This document shows positions 51,040 through 60,013 of a DNA stretch of 64,000 nucleotides, piece after piece (the first letter of the stretch is position 1; every line of letters begins with the position of its first letter). A model generated the notes under the pieces. The model searched no databases. It saw nothing but the letters and a program-made list of their open reading frames with translations, and was not told the origin of the DNA. Both the position numbers and the translations under genes were made by a program. Source of the DNA: Butyricicoccus intestinisimiae (GTDB taxonomy: Bacteria; Bacillota; Clostridia; Oscillospirales; Butyricicoccaceae); the NCBI RefSeq assembly GCF_018918345.1, contig NZ_JAHLQI010000002.1, positions 434,001-498,000 on the forward strand. The letters run 5' to 3'.

Positions 51040-52347
51040 TCAGTTTTTAAACAGATTTCTCTTGTCGATGATGCGAACAGCTTTGCCTTCGCTGCGTGCA
51101 ATCGACTTCGGCGGCAGCAGCTTGACATCTACCTTGATGCCGAGCATAACCTTGAGCGCTGCAACCAGCTTCTTTTCACGCTCTGCGTCGGAAACCTTCA
51201 GGTCATTGAACATATCCAACGACATTTCGACATTGACCTCAATCGTATCGCTGTTGTTCACACGGTCTACGATCAGCTCATAGTTTGCCGGATAGCCTTC
51301 GTTGAGCAGAACTGTCTCAATCTGGGACGGGAATACGTTGACGCCCTTGACAACCATCATGTCATCGCTGCGGCCGAGCGGCTTGGTCATTCGAATATGT
51401 GTGCGTCCGCACGAGCACTTTTTGCGCGACAGAATGCAAATATCGCGGGTGCGATAGCGAATCATCGGGAATGCTTCCTTGGTCAGACAGGTGAATACCA
51501 GCTCACCGCGCTCGCCCTCCGGCAGAACCTCACCGGTGTTCGGGTCAATGACCTCTGCAATGAAGTGATCTTCATTGATATGCATGCCGTTCTGTTCCTC
51601 GCACTCGAAGGAGACACCCGGACCGGAAATTTCGGTCAGACCATAGATATCATACGCCTTGATGCCAAGCGTTTCTTCAATGTTGTGACGCATTTCTTCC
51701 GTCCATGCCTCTGCGCCGAAGATGCCGGCCTTGAGCTTGAGCTTATCACGCAATCCGCGCTCACTGACGCTCTCACCCAGATATGCGGCATACGACGGTG
51801 TGCAGCACAGAATGGTGGAACCGAGATCCATCATAAACTGCAGCTGACGTTCGGTATTGCCGGACGACATCGGCAGAGTCAGGCAGCCAACTTTATGAGC
51901 ACCGCCATGTACACCAGCACCGCCGGTAAACAGACCATAGCCGTATGCAACGTGGCAGACATCCTCATTCGTGCCGCCTGCTGCTACAATCGCGCGCGCA
52001 CAGCACTCTTCCCACAAATCAATATCATGCTGGGTGTAGAACGCAACCACGCGTCGACCAGTCGTGCCGCTGGTGGAGTGCATCCGCACGCAGTCCTTGA
52101 GCGGCTTTGCCAGCAGACCATACGGATACTGATCCTTCAGATCGTCCTTTGTGATAAACGGCAGCAGATGCAGATCTTCAATGCCGTGAATATCTTCCGG
52201 CTTAACGCCCGCTTCGTCCATCTTGTTGCGATAAAATTCTACGTTATCATATACATGCTTGACCTGTGCAACCAAACGCTCACTTTGCAGTGCCTGCAGC
52301 TGGTCAACCGGCATCGTCTCAATTTCCGGCTGGTAATACTTGCTCAT
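51040..52347 (-). CDS. paaK: Phenylacetate-CoA ligase
   Basis: Activates phenylacetate or related aryl acids with ATP and CoA. The 435-residue protein has the AMP-binding motif MHSTSGTTGRRVVAF, YDIYGLTEISGPGV, MIRYRTRD and the C-terminal hinge GRSDDMMVVKGVNVFPSQIE, all typical of PaaK. In anaerobes next to iorAB it conserves the thioester/acid step of aryl-amino-acid breakdown. An unusual ~200-base spacer separates it from iorB. Confidence 0.95.
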   Translation of the reverse strand: MSKYYQPEIETMPVDQLQALQSERLVAQVKHVYDNVEFYRNKMDEAGVKPEDIHGIEDLHLLPFITKDDLKDQYPYGLLAKPLKDCVRMHSTSGTTGRRVVAFYTQHDIDLWEECCARAIVAAGGTNEDVCHVAYGYGLFTGGAGVHGGAHKVGCLTLPMSSGNTERQLQFMMDLGSTILCCTPSYAAYLGESVSERGLRDKLKLKAGIFGAEAWTEEMRHNIEETLGIKAYDIYGLTEISGPGVSFECEEQNGMHINEDHFIAEVIDPNTGEVLPEGERGELVFTCLTKEAFPMIRYRTRDICILSRKKCSCGRTHIRMTKPLGRSDDMMVVKGVNVFPSQIETVLLNEGYPANYELIVDRVNNSDTIEVNVEMSLDMFNDLKVSDAEREKKLVAALKVMLGIKVDVKLLPPKSIARSEGKAVRIIDKRNLFKN

Positions 52348-52545
52348 CTTCCCATTAAACTCCTTGTTTTTACATGAAACCAGCCCTTCCCCATTCCTGC
52401 ACTCCTTCCAAAAAGGCGAGAAAATGGCGACTTCGTTCTGATTTCTACAGAGAGACTGCCTGCTCTCCGATACAACTGCGACTCTCTGAGGGGCATTCCT
52501 CGTGCCCCTGCTCCGTGAGAGGGATTTCTCCTAAGATTTATCTGC
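52348..52545 (-). other. Structured spacer between paaK and iorB
   Basis: 198 bases without a gene. The clearest fold is GGGGCA/TGCCCC with a 7-base loop (52497-52515 region), enclosed by CTCTC/GAGAG arms. No T-box or known riboswitch motif was recognised. Because iorB is upstream of nothing else in this direction than the paaK spacer order (paaK start 52347, iorB stop 52546 lies upstream of it), it is the paaK leader if both are co-transcribed from iorA. Confidence 0.4.
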
Positions 52546-53118
52546 TTACTCTACTCTTCCGAGGTGGAAAGCCTTTCTATTCAGCTCCAGGAACTTTGCC
52601 GGAACGCTTGCTTCCAGCGCGTCCAGCCAAGCCTGCTCGCTAATCTGGTCAAAATAGCGGGACAGTCTGCCCATCAGTGCAATATTGACCGCCTTGGCAG
52701 AGCCTGCTTCGGTTGCAATTGCCAGTGCGTCCATCGCATCGACCTTTGCGCCCAGCGCCTGCATTTTTTCTACCAGATCCGACGGGTACTCTGCCGCACC
52801 GGTAATAACCGGCATCGGGTCAATTTCCTGTGTATTGACAATGACGCGTCCGCCCGGCTTGAGATATTCCATCCAGCGAGCAGCTTCCAGCTTCTCAAAC
52901 GAAACGATGAAATCCGCCTCGCCCTTATCAATAATCGGGGAATATACGTGATCGCCAAAGCGAACATAGGTTACAACGCTGCCGCCGCGCTGGCTCATGC
53001 CATGCACTTCGGAAACCTTGACATCATAATTCTGGTCGAGCAGCAGACGTCCGAGCAGCTTACTTGCCAGCAGGGAGCCCTGACCGCCGACACCTACAAT
53101 CATTACATTTGTTGTCAT
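52546..53118 (-). CDS. iorB: Indolepyruvate:ferredoxin oxidoreductase, beta subunit
   Basis: The 190-residue gamma/beta-type subunit that, with IorA, converts aryl pyruvates to aryl-acetyl-CoA and reduces ferredoxin. MIVGVGGQGSLLASKLLG at the N-terminus and VHGMSQRGGSVVTYVRFG are the family motifs. ATG 53118 is 8 bases from AGGAGG; a GTG at 53127 overlaps that site. It starts 13 bases after the iorA stop. Confidence 0.95.
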   Translation of the reverse strand: MTTNVMIVGVGGQGSLLASKLLGRLLLDQNYDVKVSEVHGMSQRGGSVVTYVRFGDHVYSPIIDKGEADFIVSFEKLEAARWMEYLKPGGRVIVNTQEIDPMPVITGAAEYPSDLVEKMQALGAKVDAMDALAIATEAGSAKAVNIALMGRLSRYFDQISEQAWLDALEASVPAKFLELNRKAFHLGRVE

Positions 53119-53131
53119 GTTCGGCACCTCC

Positions 53132-54859
53132 TTACGCCTTCAGCGCGTCAAACGCACACATCTGCTGGCAGACACCACAGCCCACGCACAGGGTTGCGTC
53201 AACAACTGCCTTGCCGTTCTTGATGCTGATTGCCGGACAGCCCAGCTTCATGCAGCTGCGGCAGCCGCGGCAGGCATCATTGTCCACCTTGAGCGGCGGA
53301 TTGTGCTTGACGTACTTGAGCAGTGCGCACGGACGGCGGCTGATGATAACAGACGGCTCCTGTGCTGCCAGCTCTTCCTTGAGAACGGTATCACACTGCT
53401 TGAGATCATACGGGTCAACCACACGGATGCGCGCAAAGCCCATCGCACGGCACAGAGATTCCAAATCAATCTTGCCGGCCGGATCGCCCTTGATGTTATA
53501 GCCCGTGGTCGGGTTCTGCTGATGGCCGGTCATGCCGGTGATGGAGTTATCCAGAATAATAACCGTCGAATTGCTCTGGTTATACGCAATGTTTGCCAAG
53601 CCGGTCATACCGGAGTGCATAAAGGTCGAGTCACCGATGACAGCAACCGTCTTGCCCTCGGATTCTTCGCCCAGTGCCTTGTTAAAACCATGAATGGAAG
53701 AAATCGAGGCGCCCATGCACAGCGTCATTTCGATGGCGTTGAGCGGAGCGACAGCGCCCAGCGTATAACATCCGATGTCACCGAGTACGGTGCACTTGTT
53801 CTTGGACAGTGTGTAGAACATGCCGCGGTGCGGACATCCGGCACACATAACCGGCGGGCGTGCCGGCATGGTCTCGTCCAGCTTCTTGCCTTCCGGAACC
53901 GACATGCCCAGCTTTTCTGCAATCAGATTCTGAGAGAACTCGTCCTCAATCGGCAGAACATCCTTGCCGGTTACGGTCAGACCCAGCTGCTTGCAGTGAT
54001 TCTCAATAATCGGATCCAGCTCTTCAATGACAACCAGCTTGTCAACCTTTGCGGCAAAGTCGAGAATCAGCTTTTCCGGCAGCGGGTTAATCATACCCAG
54101 CTTGAGAATCGAAGCCTTTTCGCCAAATACTTCCTTTGCATACTGATAGCAGGTGCTGGAAGCGATGATACCAATCGAAGTATCGCCCCACTCGACGCGG
54201 TTGAACTCACAGTTTTCTGCGAAGGCAATCAGGTCGCGGGTGCGCTGCTCTACAATCGGATGACGCTTCTTCGCGTTGCCCGGCATCATAACGTACTTGC
54301 CGATGTTCTTTTCATACGGCTTTACCGGCGGCTCTACGCGCTCGCCCGGCTCTACGATGCTCTGGGAATGTGCCACGCGGGTGCACATCTTAATGATGAC
54401 CGGCGTGTCGAACTGCTCAGACAGCTCAAACGCACGCATGGTAAACGCACGTGCTTCGGCGGAGTCGGACGGCTCCAGCATCGGAATCTTGGATGCAATC
54501 GCATGATGGCGGGAATCCTGCTCGTTCTGAGAGGAATGCATACCGGCATCGTCTGCGACAACGATAACCATACCGGCATTGACACCGGTGTACGAAACGG
54601 TGAACAGCGGATCCGCTGCTACGTTCAGGCCAACGTGCTTCATGCCGCAGAAGCTGCGCTTGCCTGCCAGACAGGCGCCGAATGCGACTTCCATGGCTAC
54701 CTTCTCATTCGGTGCCCATTCGCAGTACATCTCATCATATTTTGCGGCTTCTTCGGTTACCTCGGTACTCGGTGTGCCCGGGTAGCTGGAAACGACCGCG
54801 CAGCCTGCTTCATACAGACCGCGGGCAACTGCCTTGTTGCCCAGCATAAGCTGTTTCAT
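53132..54859 (-). CDS. iorA: Indolepyruvate:ferredoxin oxidoreductase, alpha subunit
   Basis: The 575-residue TPP-binding subunit. N-terminal pyrimidine-binding domain (LGNKAVARGLYEAGCAVVSSYPGTPSTE), middle and TPP domain with CAGCPHRGMFY, GDIGCYTLG and DNSITGMTGHQQNP, then a C-terminal ferredoxin domain with two Cys clusters (CRGCRSCMKLGCP and CVGCGVCQQMC) for two [4Fe-4S]. Full length. Ferredoxin reduced here can serve hydrogenase or Rnf elsewhere. Confidence 0.96.
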   Translation of the reverse strand: MKQLMLGNKAVARGLYEAGCAVVSSYPGTPSTEVTEEAAKYDEMYCEWAPNEKVAMEVAFGACLAGKRSFCGMKHVGLNVAADPLFTVSYTGVNAGMVIVVADDAGMHSSQNEQDSRHHAIASKIPMLEPSDSAEARAFTMRAFELSEQFDTPVIIKMCTRVAHSQSIVEPGERVEPPVKPYEKNIGKYVMMPGNAKKRHPIVEQRTRDLIAFAENCEFNRVEWGDTSIGIIASSTCYQYAKEVFGEKASILKLGMINPLPEKLILDFAAKVDKLVVIEELDPIIENHCKQLGLTVTGKDVLPIEDEFSQNLIAEKLGMSVPEGKKLDETMPARPPVMCAGCPHRGMFYTLSKNKCTVLGDIGCYTLGAVAPLNAIEMTLCMGASISSIHGFNKALGEESEGKTVAVIGDSTFMHSGMTGLANIAYNQSNSTVIILDNSITGMTGHQQNPTTGYNIKGDPAGKIDLESLCRAMGFARIRVVDPYDLKQCDTVLKEELAAQEPSVIISRRPCALLKYVKHNPPLKVDNDACRGCRSCMKLGCPAISIKNGKAVVDATLCVGCGVCQQMCAFDALKA

Positions 54860-54915
54860 AAGTTAGGTTCCTTCCTTTGTATATACTTAGAGAGAGGAAA
54901 TAAAAATTTCCCCTC

Positions 54916-55218
54916 TTACTTGTCCTCGTCCTCTTTTGCAATCTGTTCGGTCATGCTGCGCAGCACGCCGGTGCCGCCGGACAGCATGCGGCTGACGCGG
55001 CTGATGGTCGCGCTGCTCGCGCCGGTGCATCCGAGAATTTCATTATAAATTTTTCCCTCCGTCAGCAAAACCGCCACATCAAAGCGCTGCTCCATTGCAC
55101 GCGCCTCGGATACCGTGCACAGATCTTCAAAGAACTGTCTGCACTCATCAACGTTTTTCAGCTTCAGGATGTTCTCATATAGAGCCATACTCGGCTTCTT
55201 GTGGTCTAATCTTGCCAT
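54916..55218 (-). CDS. YerC/YecD-type TrpR-like regulator
   Basis: A 100-residue protein of the YerC/TrpR superfamily: LYENILKLKNVDECRQFFEDLCTVSEARAMEQRF then the helix-turn-helix ILGCTGASSATISRVSRML. In Firmicutes these are small DNA-binding proteins of uncertain ligand. Its position directly upstream of iorA (57 bases) suggests control of aryl-pyruvate metabolism by an aromatic amino acid, which is inference. Confidence 0.88.
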   Translation of the reverse strand: MARLDHKKPSMALYENILKLKNVDECRQFFEDLCTVSEARAMEQRFDVAVLLTEGKIYNEILGCTGASSATISRVSRMLSGGTGVLRSMTEQIAKEDEDK

Positions 55219-55319
55219 GCGGCTTCCTCCCCTGCTGCTGCCGCAGACGACAGCTTGCTTGTGACGCTTTCAATAATCAGTTTAACACAATACTGCGCAA
55301 CAGTAAATATTTTCCCGAA

Positions 55320-55352
55320 AAAACGGTCTCTGTTCGAGACAGAGACCGTTTT
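55320..55352 (-). terminator. Terminator of the acyl-CoA synthetase gene
   Basis: AACGGTCTCTGT pairs perfectly with ACAGAGACCGTT; a T tract follows on the minus strand. Confidence 0.85.
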
Positions 55353-55368
55353 CTATTCCCATCTGTGC

Positions 55369-57006
55369 TCAGCCTTCGTTTTCTCTTGCCACCAGCTGTT
55401 CTACGCTGTACATCTGGCGCAGCTTGGGCTTTTCAATTTTGCCGGTTGGGTTGCGCGGAATGTCTGCAAAGATAATCTTGACCGGACGCTTATAGCGCGG
55501 CAGCTTCATGCAGTAGTCGCGGATTTCCTCTTCAGAGCAGGCAAAGCCTTCTTTTACCTCGATAATTGCCGCGGTAATCTCGCCGAGACGCTGATCCGGC
55601 ATACCAATCACGGCAACGTCCTTAATGGCCGGATGCGCACGCAGGAAATCTTCAATCTGTACCGGATAAATGTTCTCGCCGCCGCTGATGATGACGTCCT
55701 TCTTACGGTCTACAAGGAAATAAAATCCGTCCTCATCCTGACGCGCCATATCTCCGGTAAACAGCCAGCCATCCTTGAGAGTTTCCGCTGTCGCTTCTTC
55801 GTTGCGGTAATAGCAGGTCATGACGCCCGGACCCTTGACGCACAGTTCGCCGACTTCTCCCTGCTGCACTTCCTTGCCGTCCTCATCGACAATCTTCGCT
55901 TTCCAGCCAAAGCCCGGCACGCCGATGGCGCCCACCTTGTCGATGTTTTCCACACCCAGATGCACACAGCCCGGGCCAATCGATTCACTCAAGCCATAGT
56001 TTGTATCGTACTGATGCTTCGGGAAGTATGCCTTCCAACGGCGAATCAAAGACGGCGGTACCGGCTGTGCACCAATGTGCATCAGTCTCCACTGATCCAA
56101 TTCATAATCGGACAGCTTGAGATCTCCGCGATCCAGCGCATCCAGAATATCCTGTGCCCACGGCACAAGCAGCCACACAATGCTGCAATGCTCTTTGGAA
56201 ACCGCTTCGAGAATATATTTCGGCTTGGTGCCCTTGAGCAAAACAGCCTTGCCGCCGGAAATCAAGCTGCCGAACCAATGCATCTTTGCGCCGGTATGAT
56301 ACAGCGGCGGAATGCACAGGAATACATCCTCCTTGGTTTGACCGTGATGATGCTGCTCCACGCGGGCTGCATGCATCAGCGATTCATGGTTGTGCAGAAT
56401 GGCCTTCGGGAATCCCGTCGTGCCGGAGGAGAAATAAATCGCCGCATCGTCCTCATCGGTAATGTCGATGAGCGGTGCCTGACTCGAACAGTTTGCCGCC
56501 AGATGGGTGTAATCCTCCGCCCAGCTCGGACATCCGCCCTCGCCAAGATAGAACATCAGGCGATTGCGTCCCAACTCATCGGCAATCGGCTCCAGTCTGC
56601 CGATAAAATGATTGCCAAACACAATTGCGTTGACCTCTGCCAGCTCCGCACAATACTTGATTTCATCGGTATCATAACGGAAATTGAACGGCACCGCCAG
56701 CGCACCGGTCTTGAGAATGCCAAAATAAATCGGCAGCCATTCCAGACAGTTCATCAGCAAAATGGCAACTTTATCGCCCTTTTTGATGCCGCGGCTGAGC
56801 AGCAGATTGGCAAAGCGGTTTGCCTTCTCGTCAAACACATGCCACGTAATCTCTCTGCGGTAATCCGAAGCCGGTGTCGGCTCCATCAGATCAAATTCCT
56901 TCCATGTTACCCGTCGAATCTCTTTGATTTCCGGATTCAGCTCAACCAGTGCGACATCGTTGCCGTACAGCTTGCTGTTTTTTTCAAGTAAATCGGTAAT
57001 TGGCAT
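55369..57006 (-). CDS. AMP-forming acyl-CoA synthetase
   Basis: A 545-residue ANL-superfamily ligase. Visible motifs: AIYFSSGTTGFPKAI, NYGLSESIG, GWLFTGDMARQDEDG and the C-terminal catalytic Lys in NPTGKIEKPKLRQ. Broadly like medium- or long-chain and cyclohex-1-ene-type acid ligases; substrate unknown. Beside iorAB/paaK it may act on aryl or branched acids. It is separated from yerC by its terminator, so is transcribed on its own. Confidence 0.9.
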   Translation of the reverse strand: MPITDLLEKNSKLYGNDVALVELNPEIKEIRRVTWKEFDLMEPTPASDYRREITWHVFDEKANRFANLLLSRGIKKGDKVAILLMNCLEWLPIYFGILKTGALAVPFNFRYDTDEIKYCAELAEVNAIVFGNHFIGRLEPIADELGRNRLMFYLGEGGCPSWAEDYTHLAANCSSQAPLIDITDEDDAAIYFSSGTTGFPKAILHNHESLMHAARVEQHHHGQTKEDVFLCIPPLYHTGAKMHWFGSLISGGKAVLLKGTKPKYILEAVSKEHCSIVWLLVPWAQDILDALDRGDLKLSDYELDQWRLMHIGAQPVPPSLIRRWKAYFPKHQYDTNYGLSESIGPGCVHLGVENIDKVGAIGVPGFGWKAKIVDEDGKEVQQGEVGELCVKGPGVMTCYYRNEEATAETLKDGWLFTGDMARQDEDGFYFLVDRKKDVIISGGENIYPVQIEDFLRAHPAIKDVAVIGMPDQRLGEITAAIIEVKEGFACSEEEIRDYCMKLPRYKRPVKIIFADIPRNPTGKIEKPKLRQMYSVEQLVARENEG

Positions 57007-57129
57007 CGGGGATACCCTGTCCTTCCTCTAAAAAATCTCTACTCCGCGGGATTCTTTTCCCGTTTAAAGCGTAACTCTTTTACATATAAAAGTAACACAA
57101 ACAAGGACAAATGTCAATTGCAAAAGCAA

Positions 57130-57158
57130 AAAAGCCCGCCAAATCCGGCGGGCTTTTG
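57130..57158. terminator. Terminator between the synthetase and the anti-sigma gene
   Basis: AAAAGCCCGCC pairs with GGCGGGCTTTT. Confidence 0.85.
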
Positions 57159-57175
57159 CTCAAAACAGCATCGTA

Positions 57176-57949
57176 TCAGTCCGCTGCCGCGGTAATCTGC
57201 TGTGCCATCTCCAGCATTTGTGCGGTGGTCAGGCTGCCGTTCATCTGATACAGGCTATAGTGTACGTCGCCTGCCGTCCAGTTGATGCCATGATACTGTA
57301 CGGTCTCTACGCCGTTGTCCGACGGACCGACATTGAATTCCACTTGTCCGGATGCCTCTTCCTTCCGGTCTTGTTCGGTCATCTGATAAGAGTCCGACAC
57401 ATATTTTTCAGTCTTTGTCGTCTCATAATAGGAAACTCCGTCCTTCTGTGCGGCACATCTGCCGGTTTCCTTCTCCTGAGCAGCGCCGCTGTCCTGCATG
57501 AGCGAGACGGTCTCGTCACCTTTTTGATAGTCAAATTCCAAAGACGCATACTTGTTGACGGTCTGCCCGTCCTCGTTTTGCTCCTGATTATGAACAATCA
57601 CGCCGTCTTTGAATGCAAATCCATTATCAAAGCTCTGTAACAGAGCCGGTGTAAAACCGGCATCCCGCTGACACTGCTGCGCACTCGGCAGGCTGGTGTA
57701 GTCCGCCGATGCGGAGCATGTTGCAATGATCTGACTGATTGCCGTGCCGCCAAAGGCAAAGGCGGAACCGCCTACGACAACTGTTGCGGCAATGACAGTC
57801 GCAGCCATTCTCTTTTTCTTGTGTTTGAACATAGAAATCGAAACCTCCTTGTGTTCGTTTTCCTGTGCCATGCGCTGTGCGATGCGCGCCCGCATGTCGT
57901 CGGGCATATGCATGGCTCTCATGGTTTTGATATAGTCGTTCTTTCTCAT
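57176..57949 (-). CDS. Putative anti-sigma factor with exported domain
   Basis: A 257-residue protein. The first ~47 residues are cytosolic and basic, residues about 48-66 form one membrane helix (AATVIAATVVVGGSAFAF), and the remaining ~190 lie outside (DUF4367-like pattern ending in a YHGINWTAGDVHYSLYQMNG stretch). Its start overlaps the sigma-factor stop by 4 bases, the usual arrangement for ECF sigma/anti-sigma pairs. Signal unknown. Confidence 0.75.
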   Translation of the reverse strand: MRKNDYIKTMRAMHMPDDMRARIAQRMAQENEHKEVSISMFKHKKKRMAATVIAATVVVGGSAFAFGGTAISQIIATCSASADYTSLPSAQQCQRDAGFTPALLQSFDNGFAFKDGVIVHNQEQNEDGQTVNKYASLEFDYQKGDETVSLMQDSGAAQEKETGRCAAQKDGVSYYETTKTEKYVSDSYQMTEQDRKEEASGQVEFNVGPSDNGVETVQYHGINWTAGDVHYSLYQMNGSLTTAQMLEMAQQITAAAD

Positions 57950-58464
57950 ATCCCTTCGCTCCCTTTCAGCTTCAGCTGTCCGCTTTCTTCCAGCTCAAAC
58001 TTGAGCTTTTTTCGCCCATACTGCAATCGTTTGCGCACGGCTGCGGCAGAAATATGCAGCATATCTGCGATTTCCTCCGATGTGTATCCTTCGATATAAT
58101 AGAGATACATCACGGTTTTCAGCTTTTGCGGCAGCCGCATGACTTCCTCCAAGACGTCAACCTGCTTCTCGTCTGCGCACAGGTTATAGGCATCTTCCAA
58201 GGAAACATAGGTGTGACGCAAATGAAAGCGGTGCATGTCTCGGCAGATATTTGCCGCCACGCGCAGAAGCCATGCTTTTCGGTGCTCCTCACTGTCAAAC
58301 GCAGGGGCGCGCGTGATATATCGAATCATGGTTTCCGACACAGCATCCTCTGCGTCTGTCTGATTGCCCGCAAGGGTAAAGCAAAAGCGGAACAGCGTAT
58401 CTGCATATCTGCGAAAAATCTGTTCTGCATCCTCACCCGTCGGCCGTCCGGAATGATTCTGCAT
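57946..58464 (-). CDS. ECF RNA polymerase sigma factor
   Basis: A 172-residue sigma-70-family group 4 protein: region 2 (IFRRYADTLFRFCFTLAGNQTDAEDAVSETM) and region 4 (YLYYIEGYTSEEIADMLHISAAAVRKRLQYGRKKL). Start ATG 58464 with GGAGG nearby; the longer frame to 58536 has no site. A TATAGT on the minus strand lies about 20 bases upstream. Likely held at the membrane by the coupled anti-sigma protein. Confidence 0.93.
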   Translation of the reverse strand: MQNHSGRPTGEDAEQIFRRYADTLFRFCFTLAGNQTDAEDAVSETMIRYITRAPAFDSEEHRKAWLLRVAANICRDMHRFHLRHTYVSLEDAYNLCADEKQVDVLEEVMRLPQKLKTVMYLYYIEGYTSEEIADMLHISAAAVRKRLQYGRKKLKFELEESGQLKLKGSEGI

Positions 58465-58542
58465 GGTTCTCAGCCTCCTTTCACTATACACACGTTTCAC
58501 ACCGCGTTTGTGTGATAAAAGCAGAAAAAATTGCAAAAAAAT

Positions 58543-58562
58543 CGGGAGCGTTGCCGCTCCCG
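58543..58562 (-). terminator. Terminator of the glycosyltransferase gene
   Basis: CGGGAGCG/CGCTCCCG with an adjoining A run (58535-58541) that becomes seven Ts on the minus strand. Confidence 0.8.
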
Positions 58563-58573
58563 CCTGTTCATTG

Positions 58574-59758
58574 TTATGTTTCGTCTATCGTTCCGTTTTT
58601 GACACGCGACAGTGAAAAAACTGCCCGCTGTCGCTTCCGAACCAAATCCATCACATATTCTACCAATCGTTCCGAGGCATCCGGATGCCCCAGCGCCCGA
58701 ATGGTATCCTGCATGGTCTGCACCCGCACCGGATTGTTGAGCAGATAATACAGTACCTCATCCAACGGAAATGTCTTGGTGACAAGCATCGCCATGCCGT
58801 TGTTGAGCAAAAATTCCACGTTGCGTTCTTCCTGTCCCGGAATCGGATTCGCCAAAATCATCGGCAGTCCCTTTGCAATGGCTTCCGTGACCGTCAAGCC
58901 ACCCGGCTTGGTAATGATGCAGTCCGCCGCACTCATCAGCACATCCACGTTGTCCACAAATCCCATCACACGAATGCTGCACACACCGGTATAGTCATCC
59001 AGAAAATTTTGCAAATGCTGATATGCCTTTTTATTGTTGCCGCACACGGCGAGAATTTGAAAATCTACGCCGGCATTGGTAATATGCTGCACGGTCTCCG
59101 CACAGTCTCCGTATCCCATGCTGCCACTCATGACGAGCAGTACCGGACGCTCGGCATCCAGTCCAAGCTGTCGGCGCGCCTCCGTCTTTTGTATGTGCTG
59201 ATTGAATTTCGGATGAACCGGAATGCCAAACGGCAACAGCCGCTGCTCCGGAATGCCGCGCTTTACCGCGCTCTGGGTAATCAGCTCGCTCGCTATGACG
59301 AGTCCATCCATGTACAGCACATCCTCCCAATACGGATGGATGCAATAGTCGGTTGCGATGCCGATGCTCGGCGCTGTGACCATGCCGCGCTGCTTCATCT
59401 GGCTGACCAGATGCGCTGCGAGCACATGTGTGCACACAATCGCATCCGGCTCAAAGTTTTCCACAAACGATTCAAACCGGAAGGCGCCCAGCGTATTGAC
59501 CAGCTTGACTATGTTCATCTTATTGAGTTTTTCTTTGGTTTGCGAGGTCTTATCGTAAAACAGCCGATACAGCTCCGGCGTATACTTGGAAGATAACAGG
59601 TAGCCTTTTGCCAACGCCTGCTGTATCATTTTGCTGATATATTCATACACATCGACAATCTCGACCTCTGCGCCCTTCTGTTCAAAAAGATCGGCCAGTG
59701 CTTTTGCTGTGGCATAGTGTCCATAGCCCGCTGTAACCGACAATAATAATATCTTCAT
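58574..59758 (-). CDS. Diacylglycerol glycosyltransferase (UgtP/MGDG synthase family)
   Basis: A 394-residue GT28 enzyme that adds sugar from UDP-glucose or UDP-galactose to diacylglycerol on the inner leaflet. Motifs: MKILLLSVTAGYGHYATAKALAD, an MGDG_synth N-domain with CTHVLAAHLVSQM, and the donor-site stretch ITKPGGLTVTEAIAKGLPMIL followed by PGQEERN. ATG 59758 has GGAGG at good spacing; the ATG at 59785 does not. Confidence 0.9.
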   Translation of the reverse strand: MKILLLSVTAGYGHYATAKALADLFEQKGAEVEIVDVYEYISKMIQQALAKGYLLSSKYTPELYRLFYDKTSQTKEKLNKMNIVKLVNTLGAFRFESFVENFEPDAIVCTHVLAAHLVSQMKQRGMVTAPSIGIATDYCIHPYWEDVLYMDGLVIASELITQSAVKRGIPEQRLLPFGIPVHPKFNQHIQKTEARRQLGLDAERPVLLVMSGSMGYGDCAETVQHITNAGVDFQILAVCGNNKKAYQHLQNFLDDYTGVCSIRVMGFVDNVDVLMSAADCIITKPGGLTVTEAIAKGLPMILANPIPGQEERNVEFLLNNGMAMLVTKTFPLDEVLYYLLNNPVRVQTMQDTIRALGHPDASERLVEYVMDLVRKRQRAVFSLSRVKNGTIDET

Positions 59759-59874
59759 GCGATTCCTCCACTTTATTGTTTTCATTGTACCTTATTCCCA
59801 TCAGAAGTGCAACGTATAGCGGGCGAAATCCACTATTTTTACCGTATTGTAACCATTTTTCTGCATTCTGACTA

Positions 59875-59903
59875 TTTATCTTCTACGGGATTTGTCATAT
59901 AAT
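59875..59903 (+). promoter_or_regulatory. Possible promoter of murC
   Basis: TTTATC (59875-59880), 17-base spacer, TATAAT (59898-59903). Confidence 0.5.
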
Positions 59904-60013
59904 ATATACGATGTATTTTGTAAGACAAGTCGAAATATATTCTATGATCAGAAAAATCTGCGAATCCATCTTGTCATTTGGATTCCGCCATTTTAATTGG
60001 AGGCATTTGACTC

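Noticed and set aside
52348-52545. T-box or tryptophan-responsive riboswitch before paaK
   Set aside because: No T-box sequence, specifier loop or antiterminator motif could be found.
53117-55048. 643-codon plus-strand frame opposite iorA
   Set aside because: Shadow of iorA, which has complete TPP and Fe-S motifs and a ribosome site.
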